Shown here: piece by piece, positions 9,021 to 18,238 of the stretch | Layout: each line of letters starts with the position of its first letter | Numbering within the stretch: position 1 is the stretch's first letter | DNA from: Bin87 sp965221295 | GTDB lineage: Bacteria; Chloroflexota; Dehalococcoidia; Lucifugimonadales; UBA3495 | Direction of reading: 5' to 3' | Assembly: GCA_965221295.1 (NCBI GenBank) | Contig: OZ244879.1 | Location: 248,001-312,000, forward strand | DNA length: 64,000 nucleotides | Notes under the pieces: generated by a model | The model's database searches: none | Told to the model about the DNA's origin: nothing | The model's input: only the letters and a program-made list of their open reading frames with translations | Position numbers and translations under genes: made by a program

Positions 9021-10082
9021 GTGGTCCATAGAGATGGCTCGCCGCCGCTGACCTTCGCCGACCTGTTCTGTGGCATCGGCGGCTTTCACCTCGCCGCCGC
9101 CGAACTGGGCATGCGGTGCGTGTTCGCTTGCGACATCGACGCCGAAGCCCGGCGCGCCTACCAGCAGAATTTCCACATCGAGCCGGCTGGCGACATCACC
9201 GAACTTGCCCCCAGCTCCGTTCCCGACCACGACATCTTGTTGGCGGGCTTCCCCTGCCAACCGTTCAGCATCATCGGCGATATGCGCGGTTTCGACGATC
9301 ACCGCGGCAACCTGATCTTCAACGTCGCGGAGATACTGGACGCCAAACGGCCGGCGGCTTTCGTCCTGGAAAACGTGCGGCAACTGTCCACCCACAATCG
9401 TGGCAAGACGCTGGCCAGGATAGTCGATGCGCTCACGGCTCTCGGTTACGGCGCCGAATCGAAGGTACTCAACGCCCTGGACTTCGGGTTGCCGCAAAAA
9501 CGGGAGCGCACCATCATCGTGGGCTTCCGCGACCATGGCGCCCGGTTCAGGTGGCCGGAGCCTCTGGGCGACTTTCCGCCTCTGGAGGACGTGCTGGAAC
9601 ACAGCCACGCCGTTCCCGCCCGCTATTTCGCCAGCGACGCGATACGCCGGAAGCGCCGGGCGAAGCACGAAAGCGCCCACGAATTGTCGATCTGGCACGA
9701 GAACAAGGGCGGCAACGTGTCCAGCCATCCGTTTTCCTGCGCCCTTCGCGCCGGGGCATCGTACAACTACCTGCTGGTCAACGGCGAAAGACGGCTGACG
9801 CCCCGGGAAATGCTGCGGTTGCAGGGTTTCCCGGAATGGTTCGAGTTGCCAGGATCGTATCAACAAGCACGCAAACAAACCGGCAACGCCGTTCCCGTTT
9901 CCATGGTGCAGGCGGTTTTGAAGGAAGTGCAGGATGGGCTATCAAGGACCGAGGTTGCGTGGCGGTTGGAACAGTCCCACACCGTACCCGTTGGGCCAGA
10001 TACCGGATCCCATGATTCAGTCAATCGCAAGCAACATCGTACTCGCGAGCGCGGTCGGCAGGAACGATTTGTCCGGCGATGA
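9021..10082 (+). CDS. DNA (cytosine-5) methyltransferase
   Basis: This is a 353-residue protein. All key m5C methylase motifs are visible: I FADLFCGIGGFHLA, IV GFPCQPFS with the catalytic Cys, VI ENVR, VIII QKRERTIIVGF, IX RRLTPREMLRLQGFP and X QTGNAVPVSM. The target-recognition region is short (about residues 190-250). After motif X an untypical tail of about 50 residues overlaps the next gene. The start is GTG 9021. It is the modification part of a type II system with the following endonuclease and Vsr. The recognition sequence is unknown. Confidence 0.93.
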   Translation: MVHRDGSPPLTFADLFCGIGGFHLAAAELGMRCVFACDIDAEARRAYQQNFHIEPAGDITELAPSSVPDHDILLAGFPCQPFSIIGDMRGFDDHRGNLIFNVAEILDAKRPAAFVLENVRQLSTHNRGKTLARIVDALTALGYGAESKVLNALDFGLPQKRERTIIVGFRDHGARFRWPEPLGDFPPLEDVLEHSHAVPARYFASDAIRRKRRAKHESAHELSIWHENKGGNVSSHPFSCALRAGASYNYLLVNGERRLTPREMLRLQGFPEWFELPGSYQQARKQTGNAVPVSMVQAVLKEVQDGLSRTEVAWRLEQSHTVPVGPDTGSHDSVNRKQHRTRERGRQERFVRR

Positions 10083-10665
10083 TTGGGGCGATGTGTTCGC
10101 CGCGGCCGTAAATGGGGTACATTTTAGGAGCCCACTGGGTATCGCCGATGTTGCGCTGGGCAACACCGTTTGGTCAGCTAAAACCGTCAGCTCAAGCAAT
10201 CCGTTTGACCTCGAGAGAGTTCGCCTGATTTCAGGACGCAATGCTCCCGTCTTCTCTTTCGGCAATGACGACCCTTTCTCAGACGTTCAAGAAACTGGCA
10301 ATCAAGTCCTGCGAATCTGGAATGCCCGCGTTGAAGCGGCGACCCAACAGTATCCCAACCTGCGGACGGTGGTGCTGGTTAGGGATATGGGTAATTTGCG
10401 CTTCAGAATATTCGAGACGCCAACGGCGCAGTTTGACCCGTCTGACTACAGGTGGCGCCTAAACCCCAGAAAAAACCTAGAAGGGCGTACCGTACCAGGT
10501 GGCATTCACACGTTCACCTGGCAACCGCACGGCGCTCAATTTACCATCATCCGACCGATAAGTGGCTCCGCTCGATCATTTGAGGTCAGGAAACCGGGAA
10601 CTCTCGACCCTCAGCAGGTGCTCGCCAGCCTCGGCTACGGCCCAGATTGGGTGACACTCCTGTGA
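10012..10665 (+). CDS. Probable type II restriction endonuclease paired with the m5C methylase
   Basis: This is a 217-residue protein from ATG 10012. An in-frame ATG at 9934 with an AAGGAAG site would add 26 residues and overlap the methylase by 149 nt. The core (WGDVFAAAVNG, IADVALGNTVWSAKTV, RVRLISGRN, QVLRIWNARVEAA, LRTVVLVRDM) looks like a PD-(D/E)XK nuclease: D in 'IADV', then 'WSAKTV' where the usual acidic residue of (D/E)xK appears as Ser. Location between methylase and Vsr supports the role. The exact cleavage site is not known. Confidence 0.65.
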   Translation: MIQSIASNIVLASAVGRNDLSGDDWGDVFAAAVNGVHFRSPLGIADVALGNTVWSAKTVSSSNPFDLERVRLISGRNAPVFSFGNDDPFSDVQETGNQVLRIWNARVEAATQQYPNLRTVVLVRDMGNLRFRIFETPTAQFDPSDYRWRLNPRKNLEGRTVPGGIHTFTWQPHGAQFTIIRPISGSARSFEVRKPGTLDPQQVLASLGYGPDWVTLL

Positions 10666-10677
10666 TGGATCACGGCC

Positions 10678-11133
10678 ATGGCGGACACCGTTTCCCCGGA
10701 AGCTCGCAGCCGCATTATGGCGCGGGTGAAGTCAAAGGGCATGAAGCCAGAGATGCAGGTGCGCCGGTTGCTGCATGGCCTCGGCTACCGTTACCGGCTG
10801 CATCGCTCCGACCTGCCCGGCCGGCCCGACCTGGTTTTCCCATCGCGGCGCATGGTGATATTCGTCAACGGCTGCTTCTGGCATCGCCATGACGGCTGCG
10901 CACGCGTTCGCATCCCAACCGCCAACCGGGAATATTGGGTCGCCAAGCTGGACCGCAACCACGCCCGGGACGCCCGCAACATCGCTGCGCTGCGAAAACT
11001 AGGCTGGCGGACGCTCACCGTCTGGGAGTGCGAGTTGCGTGATCTTCCCGAGGCGACTGATAGAATTACCGCGTTCCTGGGCCAGCCGGGCATCGCCGGC
11101 TCGCGAAACCCCAAACGGGAGACATTCAAATGA
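10678..11133 (+). CDS. vsr: Very short patch repair endonuclease
   Basis: This is a 151-residue protein with strong Vsr features: VSPEARSRIMARVKSKGMKPE at the start, the nuclease core GRPDLVFPSRRMVIFVNGCFWHRHDGC (catalytic Asp, metal-site His and Cys) and a C-terminal LRKLGWRTLTVWECEL. It nicks at T:G mismatches made by deamination of 5-methylcytosine, so it protects sites modified by the adjacent methylase. It starts 12 nt after the endonuclease stop and overlaps the next gene by 4 nt. Confidence 0.93.
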   Translation: MADTVSPEARSRIMARVKSKGMKPEMQVRRLLHGLGYRYRLHRSDLPGRPDLVFPSRRMVIFVNGCFWHRHDGCARVRIPTANREYWVAKLDRNHARDARNIAALRKLGWRTLTVWECELRDLPEATDRITAFLGQPGIAGSRNPKRETFK

Positions 11134-11711
11134 CCACGGCAACGCGCGCTCGGATCGATCCGCGCCTCTTCACAGTGGCCGAATACCAGGCCATGGCCGA
11201 AGCCGGCATCCTGCAGAAAGACGAACGAATTGAACTGCTGGAGGGCAAGGTCTTCCTGATGGCTGCCATCGGCAACCCACACCTTTTTTGCACTGACGCG
11301 CTGAACATGCTATTTGTTCCGCCTCTGGTGGGTCGGGCGATTGTGCGCGTGCAAGGGTCGATACAGTTGGATGACCACAGCGCCCCCCAACCGGACGTCG
11401 CGTTGTTGCGGCCGCGCGGCAATTACCACGGGGAGTCGGCCATGCCGGCCGACGTTTTGCTGGTGATCGAGGTGGCCGACAGTTCCTTGGATCTGGATCT
11501 GGGTTACAAGGCGGCCCTTTACGCCGCCGCTGGCATCCCCGAGCTGTGGGTCGTCAACCTGCGCGCCGGCGAGGTGACGGCGCACACCGACCCTCAGGGC
11601 GCCGCCTACGCCACCGTCCGCGCGATAGCCCGCGACGGCAGCGTCAGCCCGCAGGCGTTTCCCGATTTGACGCTGCAACTGGCGGATTTCGTGCCGCTCG
11701 CCCAACGCTAA
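11130..11711 (+). CDS. Uma2 family (DUF820) PD-(D/E)XK-fold protein
   Basis: This is a 193-residue protein. FTVAEYQAMAEAGIL is followed by ERIELLEGKVFLM, PDVALLRP, LLVIEVADSS and YAAAGIPELWVVNL, the ordered motifs of Uma2/DUF820 proteins, which share the restriction-endonuclease fold with catalytic Asp and 'IEVADSS'. The function of the family is not established. Its start codon overlaps the vsr stop (ATGA), so it is cotranscribed with the restriction cluster. Confidence 0.85.
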   Translation: MTTATRARIDPRLFTVAEYQAMAEAGILQKDERIELLEGKVFLMAAIGNPHLFCTDALNMLFVPPLVGRAIVRVQGSIQLDDHSAPQPDVALLRPRGNYHGESAMPADVLLVIEVADSSLDLDLGYKAALYAAAGIPELWVVNLRAGEVTAHTDPQGAAYATVRAIARDGSVSPQAFPDLTLQLADFVPLAQR

Positions 11712-11713
11712 TC

Positions 11714-11742
11714 TTGCGCCGACGCTTGGTGGGGCATACAAT
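11714..11742 (+). promoter_or_regulatory. Sigma-70-type promoter for the MFS gene
   Basis: TTGCGC (11714-11719) and TACAAT (11737-11742) are separated by 17 nt, and the gene starts 34 nt downstream. Spacing and sequence match a housekeeping promoter. Confidence 0.5.
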
Positions 11743-11775
11743 CGGCTCACTCGTGATTTCGGCTGAGGAGATACC

Positions 11776-13086
11776 ATGACGGCCAGCAATCCGGCGCGTT
11801 CCGGAATGTTCTACGGGTGGTTCGTAGTCGCCACCTGCATGTTCATCGCGTTCCTAACCATGGGAACCCGCAACGCTTTCGGCGCTTTCGTGGTGCCCAT
11901 GGAGGCCGAATTCGAGTGGAACCGCACCGTCGTGTCCTGGGCCGCCGCGCTGGGCGCGCTGCTCAACGGCGTAACGCAGCCCTTCATGGGCTACCTGTTC
12001 GACCGGGTTGGCGTTCGCATCGTGGTCATGGCCGGCATTGTGGTCGTCGGCGCGTCCACCCTACTGATGGCGTTCACGGGTAGCGTTTGGTATCTCATCG
12101 CCATGTTTGGAGTGGTCGCCGCCGTCGGACAGAGCGGCACCTCACTCACCAATACCGGCGCCATGCTGAGCAAGTGGTTCCGCCGCCGCCGGGGCCTGGT
12201 CATCGGCCTGAACGCCTCGGGCATGTCCTTGGGCGGCCTCATCCTGGTTCCCTTCGCCGCTTACCTGATCAGCCTGATCGACTGGCGACTGTCCTGGGTT
12301 GTGCTGGGTCTGTCGATTCTGTGTCTGGGCATCCCGCTGGCCTACATGTTCCTGCACGATGACCCAGCGCGCAAGGGGCTAACCCCCGACGGCGACCCGG
12401 AGCCGCCCGCTGGACCCGCCGGGTCGCCGGGAGTCGCCGCGCCGCCGCCGCAACCGTTGTTCGCCGAGAATTGGCGTCAGGCCTTCAAGTCCTTCCCCAT
12501 CTGGCAGATGAGCTTCTCGTACTTCATCTGCGGTTCCACCACCTTCATGCTGTCGGTTCACTTCGTACCCATGGCCGTGGAGGAGGGCATCAGCCCCCAG
12601 GCGGCGGCGTTGATCTTCGGCCTGATGTCTGGCCTGAACGCCCTGGGGGCCACCGGCGCCGGTTGGATCTCCGACCGCATCGGCGGACGCAAGAATTGGC
12701 TGACGGCGGTGTACTTCTGCCGTGGCACCGGCTACGTGATCTTGGTGCTGTCGTTGGTCACGCCCGGCATCCCGGTGATGGCTGGCCTGCTGATCTTCGC
12801 CTTCGTAGCCGGCCTTTCCTGGATCGCCACCGCGCCGCTCACCACGTCGCTCACCGCCGAGGTGTACGGCCTGAAGTCGCTGGCGACCATATCCGGCGTG
12901 GCGTTCCTGTTCCACCAGCTGGGTGGATTCAGCAGCGTGCTGCTGGCCGGTTACCTGCGGGAAATCACCGGCAACTACATCCTGGCCTTTACCATCGCCG
13001 CCGTGATGTTGTATCCCGCGGCCCTCAGCGCCTTCACCATTCGCGAACGCCGGTACTCAGTGCGCTATCAGCCAGCCCCAGCCTGA
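11776..13086 (+). CDS. MFS transporter, oxalate/formate- or monocarboxylate-type
   Basis: This is a 436-residue protein with 12 predicted hydrophobic segments. The first is FYGWFVVATCMFIAFLTMG, then GYLFDRVGVR (motif A between helices 2 and 3) and FRRRRGLVIGLNASGMSLG, typical of OFA/monocarboxylate-type carriers. A central hydrophilic loop of about 45 residues divides two six-helix halves. The ribosome site GAGGAGAT precedes ATG 11776. It may import an organic acid used by the hydantoinase/dehydrogenase neighbours, but this is inference from position. Confidence 0.82.
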   Translation: MTASNPARSGMFYGWFVVATCMFIAFLTMGTRNAFGAFVVPMEAEFEWNRTVVSWAAALGALLNGVTQPFMGYLFDRVGVRIVVMAGIVVVGASTLLMAFTGSVWYLIAMFGVVAAVGQSGTSLTNTGAMLSKWFRRRRGLVIGLNASGMSLGGLILVPFAAYLISLIDWRLSWVVLGLSILCLGIPLAYMFLHDDPARKGLTPDGDPEPPAGPAGSPGVAAPPPQPLFAENWRQAFKSFPIWQMSFSYFICGSTTFMLSVHFVPMAVEEGISPQAAALIFGLMSGLNALGATGAGWISDRIGGRKNWLTAVYFCRGTGYVILVLSLVTPGIPVMAGLLIFAFVAGLSWIATAPLTTSLTAEVYGLKSLATISGVAFLFHQLGGFSSVLLAGYLREITGNYILAFTIAAVMLYPAALSAFTIRERRYSVRYQPAPA

Positions 13087-13308
13087 TCCCGCGTCTCTAG
13101 CGACCCGAGGCGCGACCCGCAGGGGCAGGTTGTAGATCCGCGCGACGGTTTAGGCGCCGCCACCCGCGGCGACCCGTCGTTGTATGTTGCGTGTAGTGAC
13201 CAGGCTAACCACAACCAGCGATTCAATACCTTAGCGATTCTATACCGTGATCAAAGGCCGCTCCGGGGGAAATACCCGAGGAGCCACAGATAAGGAAACA
13301 TAGCCACC

Positions 13309-14910
13309 ATGCCCGTTGACGCCATCAGCCTCGAAGTGTTCAAGAACATGTTCATCTCCGTTTCGGAGGAGATGGGCGTGGCTCTGCAGCGCACCAGCTA
13401 CTCCACCAACATGAAAGAGCGACAGGATTTTTCCTGCGCGCTGTTCAATCCGGCGGCGGAAATGGTTGCCCAGGCCGCCCATCAGCCGGTGCATCTGGGG
13501 GCCATGCCGGCATCGGTGCAGGCGGCGCTGCAAACCTTCCCCGACGGGTTGCAGCCCGGAGACATCATCATCTTGAACGACCCCTACCTGGGCGGCTCCC
13601 ACCTGCCCGACATCACCCTGGTGGCGCCAACCTACGTCGAAACCAACGGTGAACGTCAACTCATCGGCTACGTCAGCAACCGAGGTCACCATTCCGACGT
13701 GGGCGGCATGGCTCCCGGCTCCATGCCCCTGTCCACCGAGCTTTACCAGGAGGGCATGATCATCCCGCCGCTGAAGCTGTCGGACGCCGGTCGCGTCAAC
13801 CACGAGGTGATCGCCCTCATCTGCCGCAACTCGCGGACGCCGGAAGACCGCCAGGGAGATTTGGCGGCTCAGATCGCGTCCATCCGGGTGGGCGAACAGC
13901 GGTTGGCGGAAATCGCGAACCGCTACGGGCTTGAAGAAACCCACGAGCACATGGCCGCCCTGCTGGACTACTCCGAGCGCCTCACCCGCCGCCGTATCAC
14001 CGAAATACCCGATGGCGTGTACCGGGTCACCGACCACATGGACGACGACGGCCTGACCGAGGAACCCGTGCCCATCAGCGTCGCCGTAACCGTGGCAGGC
14101 GACCGCCTGACCATCGACTTCAGCGGCACCGCCGGCCAGCGTCCGGGTTGCATCAACGCGCCCCGCGCCGTTACGGTGTCCGCCAGCCTCTACGTGGTGC
14201 GCTGCGTGGTTGGCGACGAGGCGCCGGCCAACCAGGGATGCTTGCGTCCCGTGGAGGTGATCACGCCTCGGGGCAGCCTGGTGGATCCCCTGCCGCAGCG
14301 CGGGGTCGCCGGCGGCAACGTGGAAACCTCCCAGCGCATCACCGACGTGTTGCTGGCCGCCATGAGCCAGGCCATGCCCGACCGGATACCGGCGTCGTCC
14401 CAGGGCACCATGAACAACATGATCATCGGCGGCCACGACATCTCCCGCGACAAGCCATACGTCTATTACGAAACCATCGGCGGCGGCATGGGCGCTCGCC
14501 CCGACCGGGACGGCGTGTCGGGCATCCATACCCACATGACCAACACCATGAACACACCCGTGGAAGCCCTGGAATTCGCCTTCCCCCTGCGTCTGCGCCG
14601 CTACGCCCTGCGTCGCGGGTCGGGCGGCGACGGCCTCCACAAGGGAGGCGACGGCCTGATCCGCGACGTGGAATTCCTCAGCCCGGCCCGCGTTACCGTG
14701 CTCTCCGAGCGGCGCCGTTACGCGCCGCCCGGATACCACGGCGGACATCACGGACACCACGGGGAGAACGTGCTGCTCAAGGGCGGCTACGAGGAAGTTC
14801 ACCTGGCCGGCAAGGAGACCCTGGACGTGGAGGCCGGCGACATCCTCAGCATCCGCACGCCCGGAGGTGGGGGATGGGGAGCCCCGGCCGCCGGCCATCG
14901 CCATGATTGA
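13309..14910 (+). CDS. hyuB: Hydantoinase B / oxoprolinase family protein
   Basis: This is a 533-residue protein. AISLEVFKNMFISVSEEMG, LQRTSYSTNMKERQDFSCALF, GDIIILNDPYLGGSHLPDI, GHHSDVGGMAPGSMP and NVETSQRITD are signature segments of the HyuB / acetone carboxylase alpha-like family. These proteins act with HyuA as ATP-dependent hydrolases of cyclic amides or oxoproline-like compounds. The C-terminus has a His-rich GYHGGHHGHHGE patch. No hyuA gene is next to it in the window. The ribosome site AAGGAAA is 10 nt upstream. Confidence 0.88.
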   Translation: MPVDAISLEVFKNMFISVSEEMGVALQRTSYSTNMKERQDFSCALFNPAAEMVAQAAHQPVHLGAMPASVQAALQTFPDGLQPGDIIILNDPYLGGSHLPDITLVAPTYVETNGERQLIGYVSNRGHHSDVGGMAPGSMPLSTELYQEGMIIPPLKLSDAGRVNHEVIALICRNSRTPEDRQGDLAAQIASIRVGEQRLAEIANRYGLEETHEHMAALLDYSERLTRRRITEIPDGVYRVTDHMDDDGLTEEPVPISVAVTVAGDRLTIDFSGTAGQRPGCINAPRAVTVSASLYVVRCVVGDEAPANQGCLRPVEVITPRGSLVDPLPQRGVAGGNVETSQRITDVLLAAMSQAMPDRIPASSQGTMNNMIIGGHDISRDKPYVYYETIGGGMGARPDRDGVSGIHTHMTNTMNTPVEALEFAFPLRLRRYALRRGSGGDGLHKGGDGLIRDVEFLSPARVTVLSERRRYAPPGYHGGHHGHHGENVLLKGGYEEVHLAGKETLDVEAGDILSIRTPGGGGWGAPAAGHRHD

Positions 14911-14916
14911 CCAGGG

Positions 14917-15715
14917 TCGCTCCGCCCAACCCCAGCGGCCGTACGCCCAGGCATCGGGATTGCCGCGTCGCTGGCGCTCCTCGCAATGACAAACTAAAGA
15001 AGCGCTCCTCGCATTGACAGTTGGTGGAAGCGTTCGCCCCTTCCCACTTGGCATTGCGACCGTCACCCCGCCTGTCATTGCGACCGTCACCCCACCTGTC
15101 ATTGCGATCGTCACCCCACCTGCCATTGCGAGCGCCTCCCCACCTGCCATTGCGAGCGAAGCGCGGCAATCTCGGCGACCGCGAGGCGCGGCGCTCCGCC
15201 CAACCCCAGTGGCCGTTCGCCCAGGCATCGGGATTGCCGCGTCGCTGGCGCTCCTCGCAATGACAAACTAAAGAAGCTCTCCTCGCAATGACAGTTGGTG
15301 GAAGCGTTCGCCCGGCCCCACCTGCCATTGCGAGCGCCTCCCCACCTGCCATTGCGAGCGCCTCCCCACCTGCCATTGCGAGCGCCTCCCCACCTGCCAT
15401 TGCGAGCGCCTCCCCACCTGCCATTGCGACCGTCACCCCACCTGTCATTGCGAGCGAAGCGCGGCAATCTCGGCGACCGCGAGGCGAGGCGCTCCGCCCA
15501 ACCCCAGCGGCCGTACGCCCAGGCATCGGGATTGCCGCGTCGCTGGCGCTCCTCGCAATGACAGTTGGTGGAAGCGTTCGCCCTTCCCCACCTGTCATTG
15601 CGAGCGAAGCGCGGCAATCTAGTCGACCGCAACCAACGGCCGTTCGCGTCGGAACGAGATTGCCACGGCCTGCGGTCTCGCAATGACAGTTAAGGAGCGT
15701 TCCTCGCAATGACGG
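14917..15715. repeat. Palindromic repeat array A (TCATTGCGAG family)
   Basis: Several copies of a nested palindromic unit of about 110-130 bp fill this gap, with outer ends TGTCATTGCGAG / CTCGCAATGACA and inner CGCGGCAATCTCG / GATTGCCGCG arms. Between complete units there is a 24-bp tandem array (CCTGCCATTGCGAGCGCCTCC-like) repeated about five times at 15319-15430. Open frames crossing this region are repeat translations, not genes. Confidence 0.9.
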
Positions 15716-15880
15716 CCGGAGCGAATGCGCCGCTCGCAATTGTACAGAATCGCGCCGCCTCCATTTGGTCGCCAATCCGCTCCCGTAGTACAATCTCCGC
15801 TGCGTGATGTCGCCGCAACCGGGCGTCAGTTATGCGAGGCGCCCCAGGAGGCGCTCCAGAAGGAACATAAGGAGACAACC

Positions 15881-17299
15881 ATGAAGATGTACATGCGCGG
15901 CCAGTGGGTTGACCGCGACGCCAAGATGCCAGTGATCAATCCCTTCGACCAGAGCGCGTTCGACACCGTGCCTCGCGCCACCGCCGCCGACGTTGAGGCT
16001 GCCATCGACAGCGCGTCCCGAGGCGCCGCGGTGATGGCCAAGCTGCCCGCCCACCGGCGTTACACTATCCTGAAGCGCGCCGCCGACCTCATGGAGGAGC
16101 GCGCCGATGACCTCGCCGAGACCATCACGCGCGAAGAGGGCAAGGTCATCGCCGAAGGACGGGGAGAAGTTCAGCGCGCCGTTCAAACCATAACCCTGTC
16201 TGCCGAAGAAGCCAAGCGACTGCACGGCGAGACCGTTCCCCTGGATGCCGCCCCCGGCGTGGTCAACCAGTTCGGTTTCACCATCCGCGTACCCGTCGGC
16301 ATCGTCGCCGCCATCGCGCCGTTCAATTTCCCGCTGAACCTGGTGTGCCATAAGGTCGGGCCCGCCCTGGCCGCTGGCAACGCCGTAATCCTCAAACCCG
16401 CCGGCGACACGCCCTTGTCGGCCCTCAAGCTCACCGAAATCCTGCTCGAGGCCGGCCTGCCCGAGGAAGCCATCCAGACCCTTACCGGGTCCGGCGCCGA
16501 AATCGGCGACGCCATCACCGGTTCCCCTCTCGTTCGCAAGATCACCTTCACCGGCAGCATGGAAGTGGGCGACCGCATCTGCCGCAACGCCGGCATCAAG
16601 AAGGTCACCATGGAGCTTGGCTCCAACAGCCCGCTCATCATCATGTCAGACGCGGACATTGAAAAGGTGGCCGCTGCCACCGTGTCCAGCGGTTTCGCCA
16701 ACGCCGGGCAGGTTTGCATCTCCACGCAGCGGGTTTTCGCCGCCCGCGCCATCTACGCCGACCTGTTGGACGCGCTGGTCAAGCCCACCCAGGAGTTCAG
16801 CGTGGGCAATCCATTCGATGAGGATGTCAAGATGGGCCCAATGATCCGCCAGACCGACGCCGAGCGGGTCGAGAACTGGATCGCCGAGGCCGTGGGCCAG
16901 GGCGCCCGGGTCATCGCCGGCGGAGAACGCGACGGCACCATGCACTCGGCCACCGTAGTCGCCGACGCCCGCCCCGAGATGCTGATCTCCCGCGAGGAAC
17001 TCTTCGGGCCCGCCGTCGCGGTCAGCGCCTTCGACGACATCGACGACGCCATCGCCAAGGCCAACGACACCCGCTTCGGCCTCTCCGCTGGCATCTTCAC
17101 GCAGAACGTGGACTGGGCCATGCGGTTCGCCCAAGAGGTGCACTCCGGCAACCTGCACATCAACTCTTCGCCCCAGTGGCGCGCCGACGTGATGCCCTAC
17201 GGCGGCCTCAAGGACAGCGGCATGGGCAAGGAGGGCCCCGCCTACGCCATCGAGGAAATGTCCGAGCTCAAGATGGTCGTCTTCCACATGGGCGGGTGA
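15881..17299 (+). CDS. NAD(P)-dependent aldehyde dehydrogenase
   Basis: This is a 472-residue protein. It has GIVAAIAPFNFPLNLVCHK, MELGSNSP with the general-base Glu, and FANAGQVCISTQRV with the catalytic Cys. The C-terminal LKDSGMGKEGPAYAIEEMSELK is typical of glyceraldehyde-3-phosphate/lactaldehyde/succinate-semialdehyde-type ALDHs. The frame is open upstream, but ATG 15881 has AAGGAGA 9 nt before it. The substrate cannot be told from sequence. Confidence 0.9.
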   Translation: MKMYMRGQWVDRDAKMPVINPFDQSAFDTVPRATAADVEAAIDSASRGAAVMAKLPAHRRYTILKRAADLMEERADDLAETITREEGKVIAEGRGEVQRAVQTITLSAEEAKRLHGETVPLDAAPGVVNQFGFTIRVPVGIVAAIAPFNFPLNLVCHKVGPALAAGNAVILKPAGDTPLSALKLTEILLEAGLPEEAIQTLTGSGAEIGDAITGSPLVRKITFTGSMEVGDRICRNAGIKKVTMELGSNSPLIIMSDADIEKVAAATVSSGFANAGQVCISTQRVFAARAIYADLLDALVKPTQEFSVGNPFDEDVKMGPMIRQTDAERVENWIAEAVGQGARVIAGGERDGTMHSATVVADARPEMLISREELFGPAVAVSAFDDIDDAIAKANDTRFGLSAGIFTQNVDWAMRFAQEVHSGNLHINSSPQWRADVMPYGGLKDSGMGKEGPAYAIEEMSELKMVVFHMGG

Positions 17300-17393
17300 C
17301 CCACCCACTCGCGCGGCGATTCCCCAGGGGCGGGCGTCAAACCCGCCCCTAGCTTTAAACCACCAACGGATAAACCACCAACGGAGTCTTGAT

Positions 17394-18206
17394 ATGACCA
17401 GCCGACCTCACGGTATCGATGGATGGGGGTTCCCCAACCAGGAATACGCTCCCGAACCCCTGGTGATCACCGAGGCGCCGCGGTGCGCCCTGGTGGTTAC
17501 GCCCCATCCTGACGACGCCGAAGGCGGCTGCGGCGCGACCATGGCCAAGTGGATCTCTGAGTCCGGCGCCAAGGTCGTCATCCTCATGTGCACCAATGGG
17601 AACAAGGGAACCGGCGATCGCTCCTTCACCCCAGAGGCGCTGGCGGCCACCCGGGAAATCGAGCAGCAAAACGCCGCAGATGTGCTGGGCGTGTCCGAGG
17701 TGGTCTTCCTGCGCTACGGCGACGGCGAGCTGGAAGATACCCACCAGTACCGCGGCGAGGTGGTGCGCCAGATCCGCAAGCACAAGCCCGAGATCGTATT
17801 TGGCATCGATCCCTATCGCGTAACCTCCCATACCCACCGCGACCATCGCCACAGCGGCCAGGCCGCGCTGGACGCCGCTTTCTCCTACGCTTGGAGCTGG
17901 CTGGACTTCCCGGAGCAGATCACCGAGGAGGGCCTGGAGCCACACCAGGTGCGGGAGGCCCTGCTGTGGGGTTCCGAACGGCCCGACACCTTCGTCTCCA
18001 TCACCGAGGAGCACATCCTGATGAAGGCCGAGGCCCTCAGCCAGCACGCCTCACAGGTTAGTGCGCGCACCCGTTCCCAGCGGCTGGATCGCATGACGGA
18101 AGGATGCCGCTTGCAGGGCGAGCGATGCGGAGAGCCGTTCGCCGAGGGCTTCCGCCGCGTCCGTTTCAATCTGGGCAGCGACGAATGGTGGCTGCTAAAC
18201 CGATGA
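17394..18206 (+). CDS. PIG-L / LmbE family deacetylase
   Basis: This is a 270-residue protein. LVVTPHPDDAEGGCGATMAKW gives the zinc/catalytic motif PHPDDAE. YRVTSHTHRDHRHSGQA provides the second metal-binding HxDHxxxG motif. These Zn enzymes remove acetyl groups from N-acetylglucosamine-type substrates such as bacillithiol/mycothiol intermediates or glycolipids. It follows the aldehyde dehydrogenase by 94 nt on the same strand. The substrate is unknown. Confidence 0.9.
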   Translation: MTSRPHGIDGWGFPNQEYAPEPLVITEAPRCALVVTPHPDDAEGGCGATMAKWISESGAKVVILMCTNGNKGTGDRSFTPEALAATREIEQQNAADVLGVSEVVFLRYGDGELEDTHQYRGEVVRQIRKHKPEIVFGIDPYRVTSHTHRDHRHSGQAALDAAFSYAWSWLDFPEQITEEGLEPHQVREALLWGSERPDTFVSITEEHILMKAEALSQHASQVSARTRSQRLDRMTEGCRLQGERCGEPFAEGFRRVRFNLGSDEWWLLNR

Positions 18207-18238
18207 CGGGGCGCACCTGACTTGAACCGAAGGCGATA

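Noticed and set aside
14917..15715. Long open frames on both strands across the repeat array, including a frame antisense to hyuB
   Set aside because: Translations are repeats of the palindromic unit (e.g. HCEERQRRGNPDAW, ARNGRWGGARN). Frames stay open because the unit lacks stops, not because of coding.
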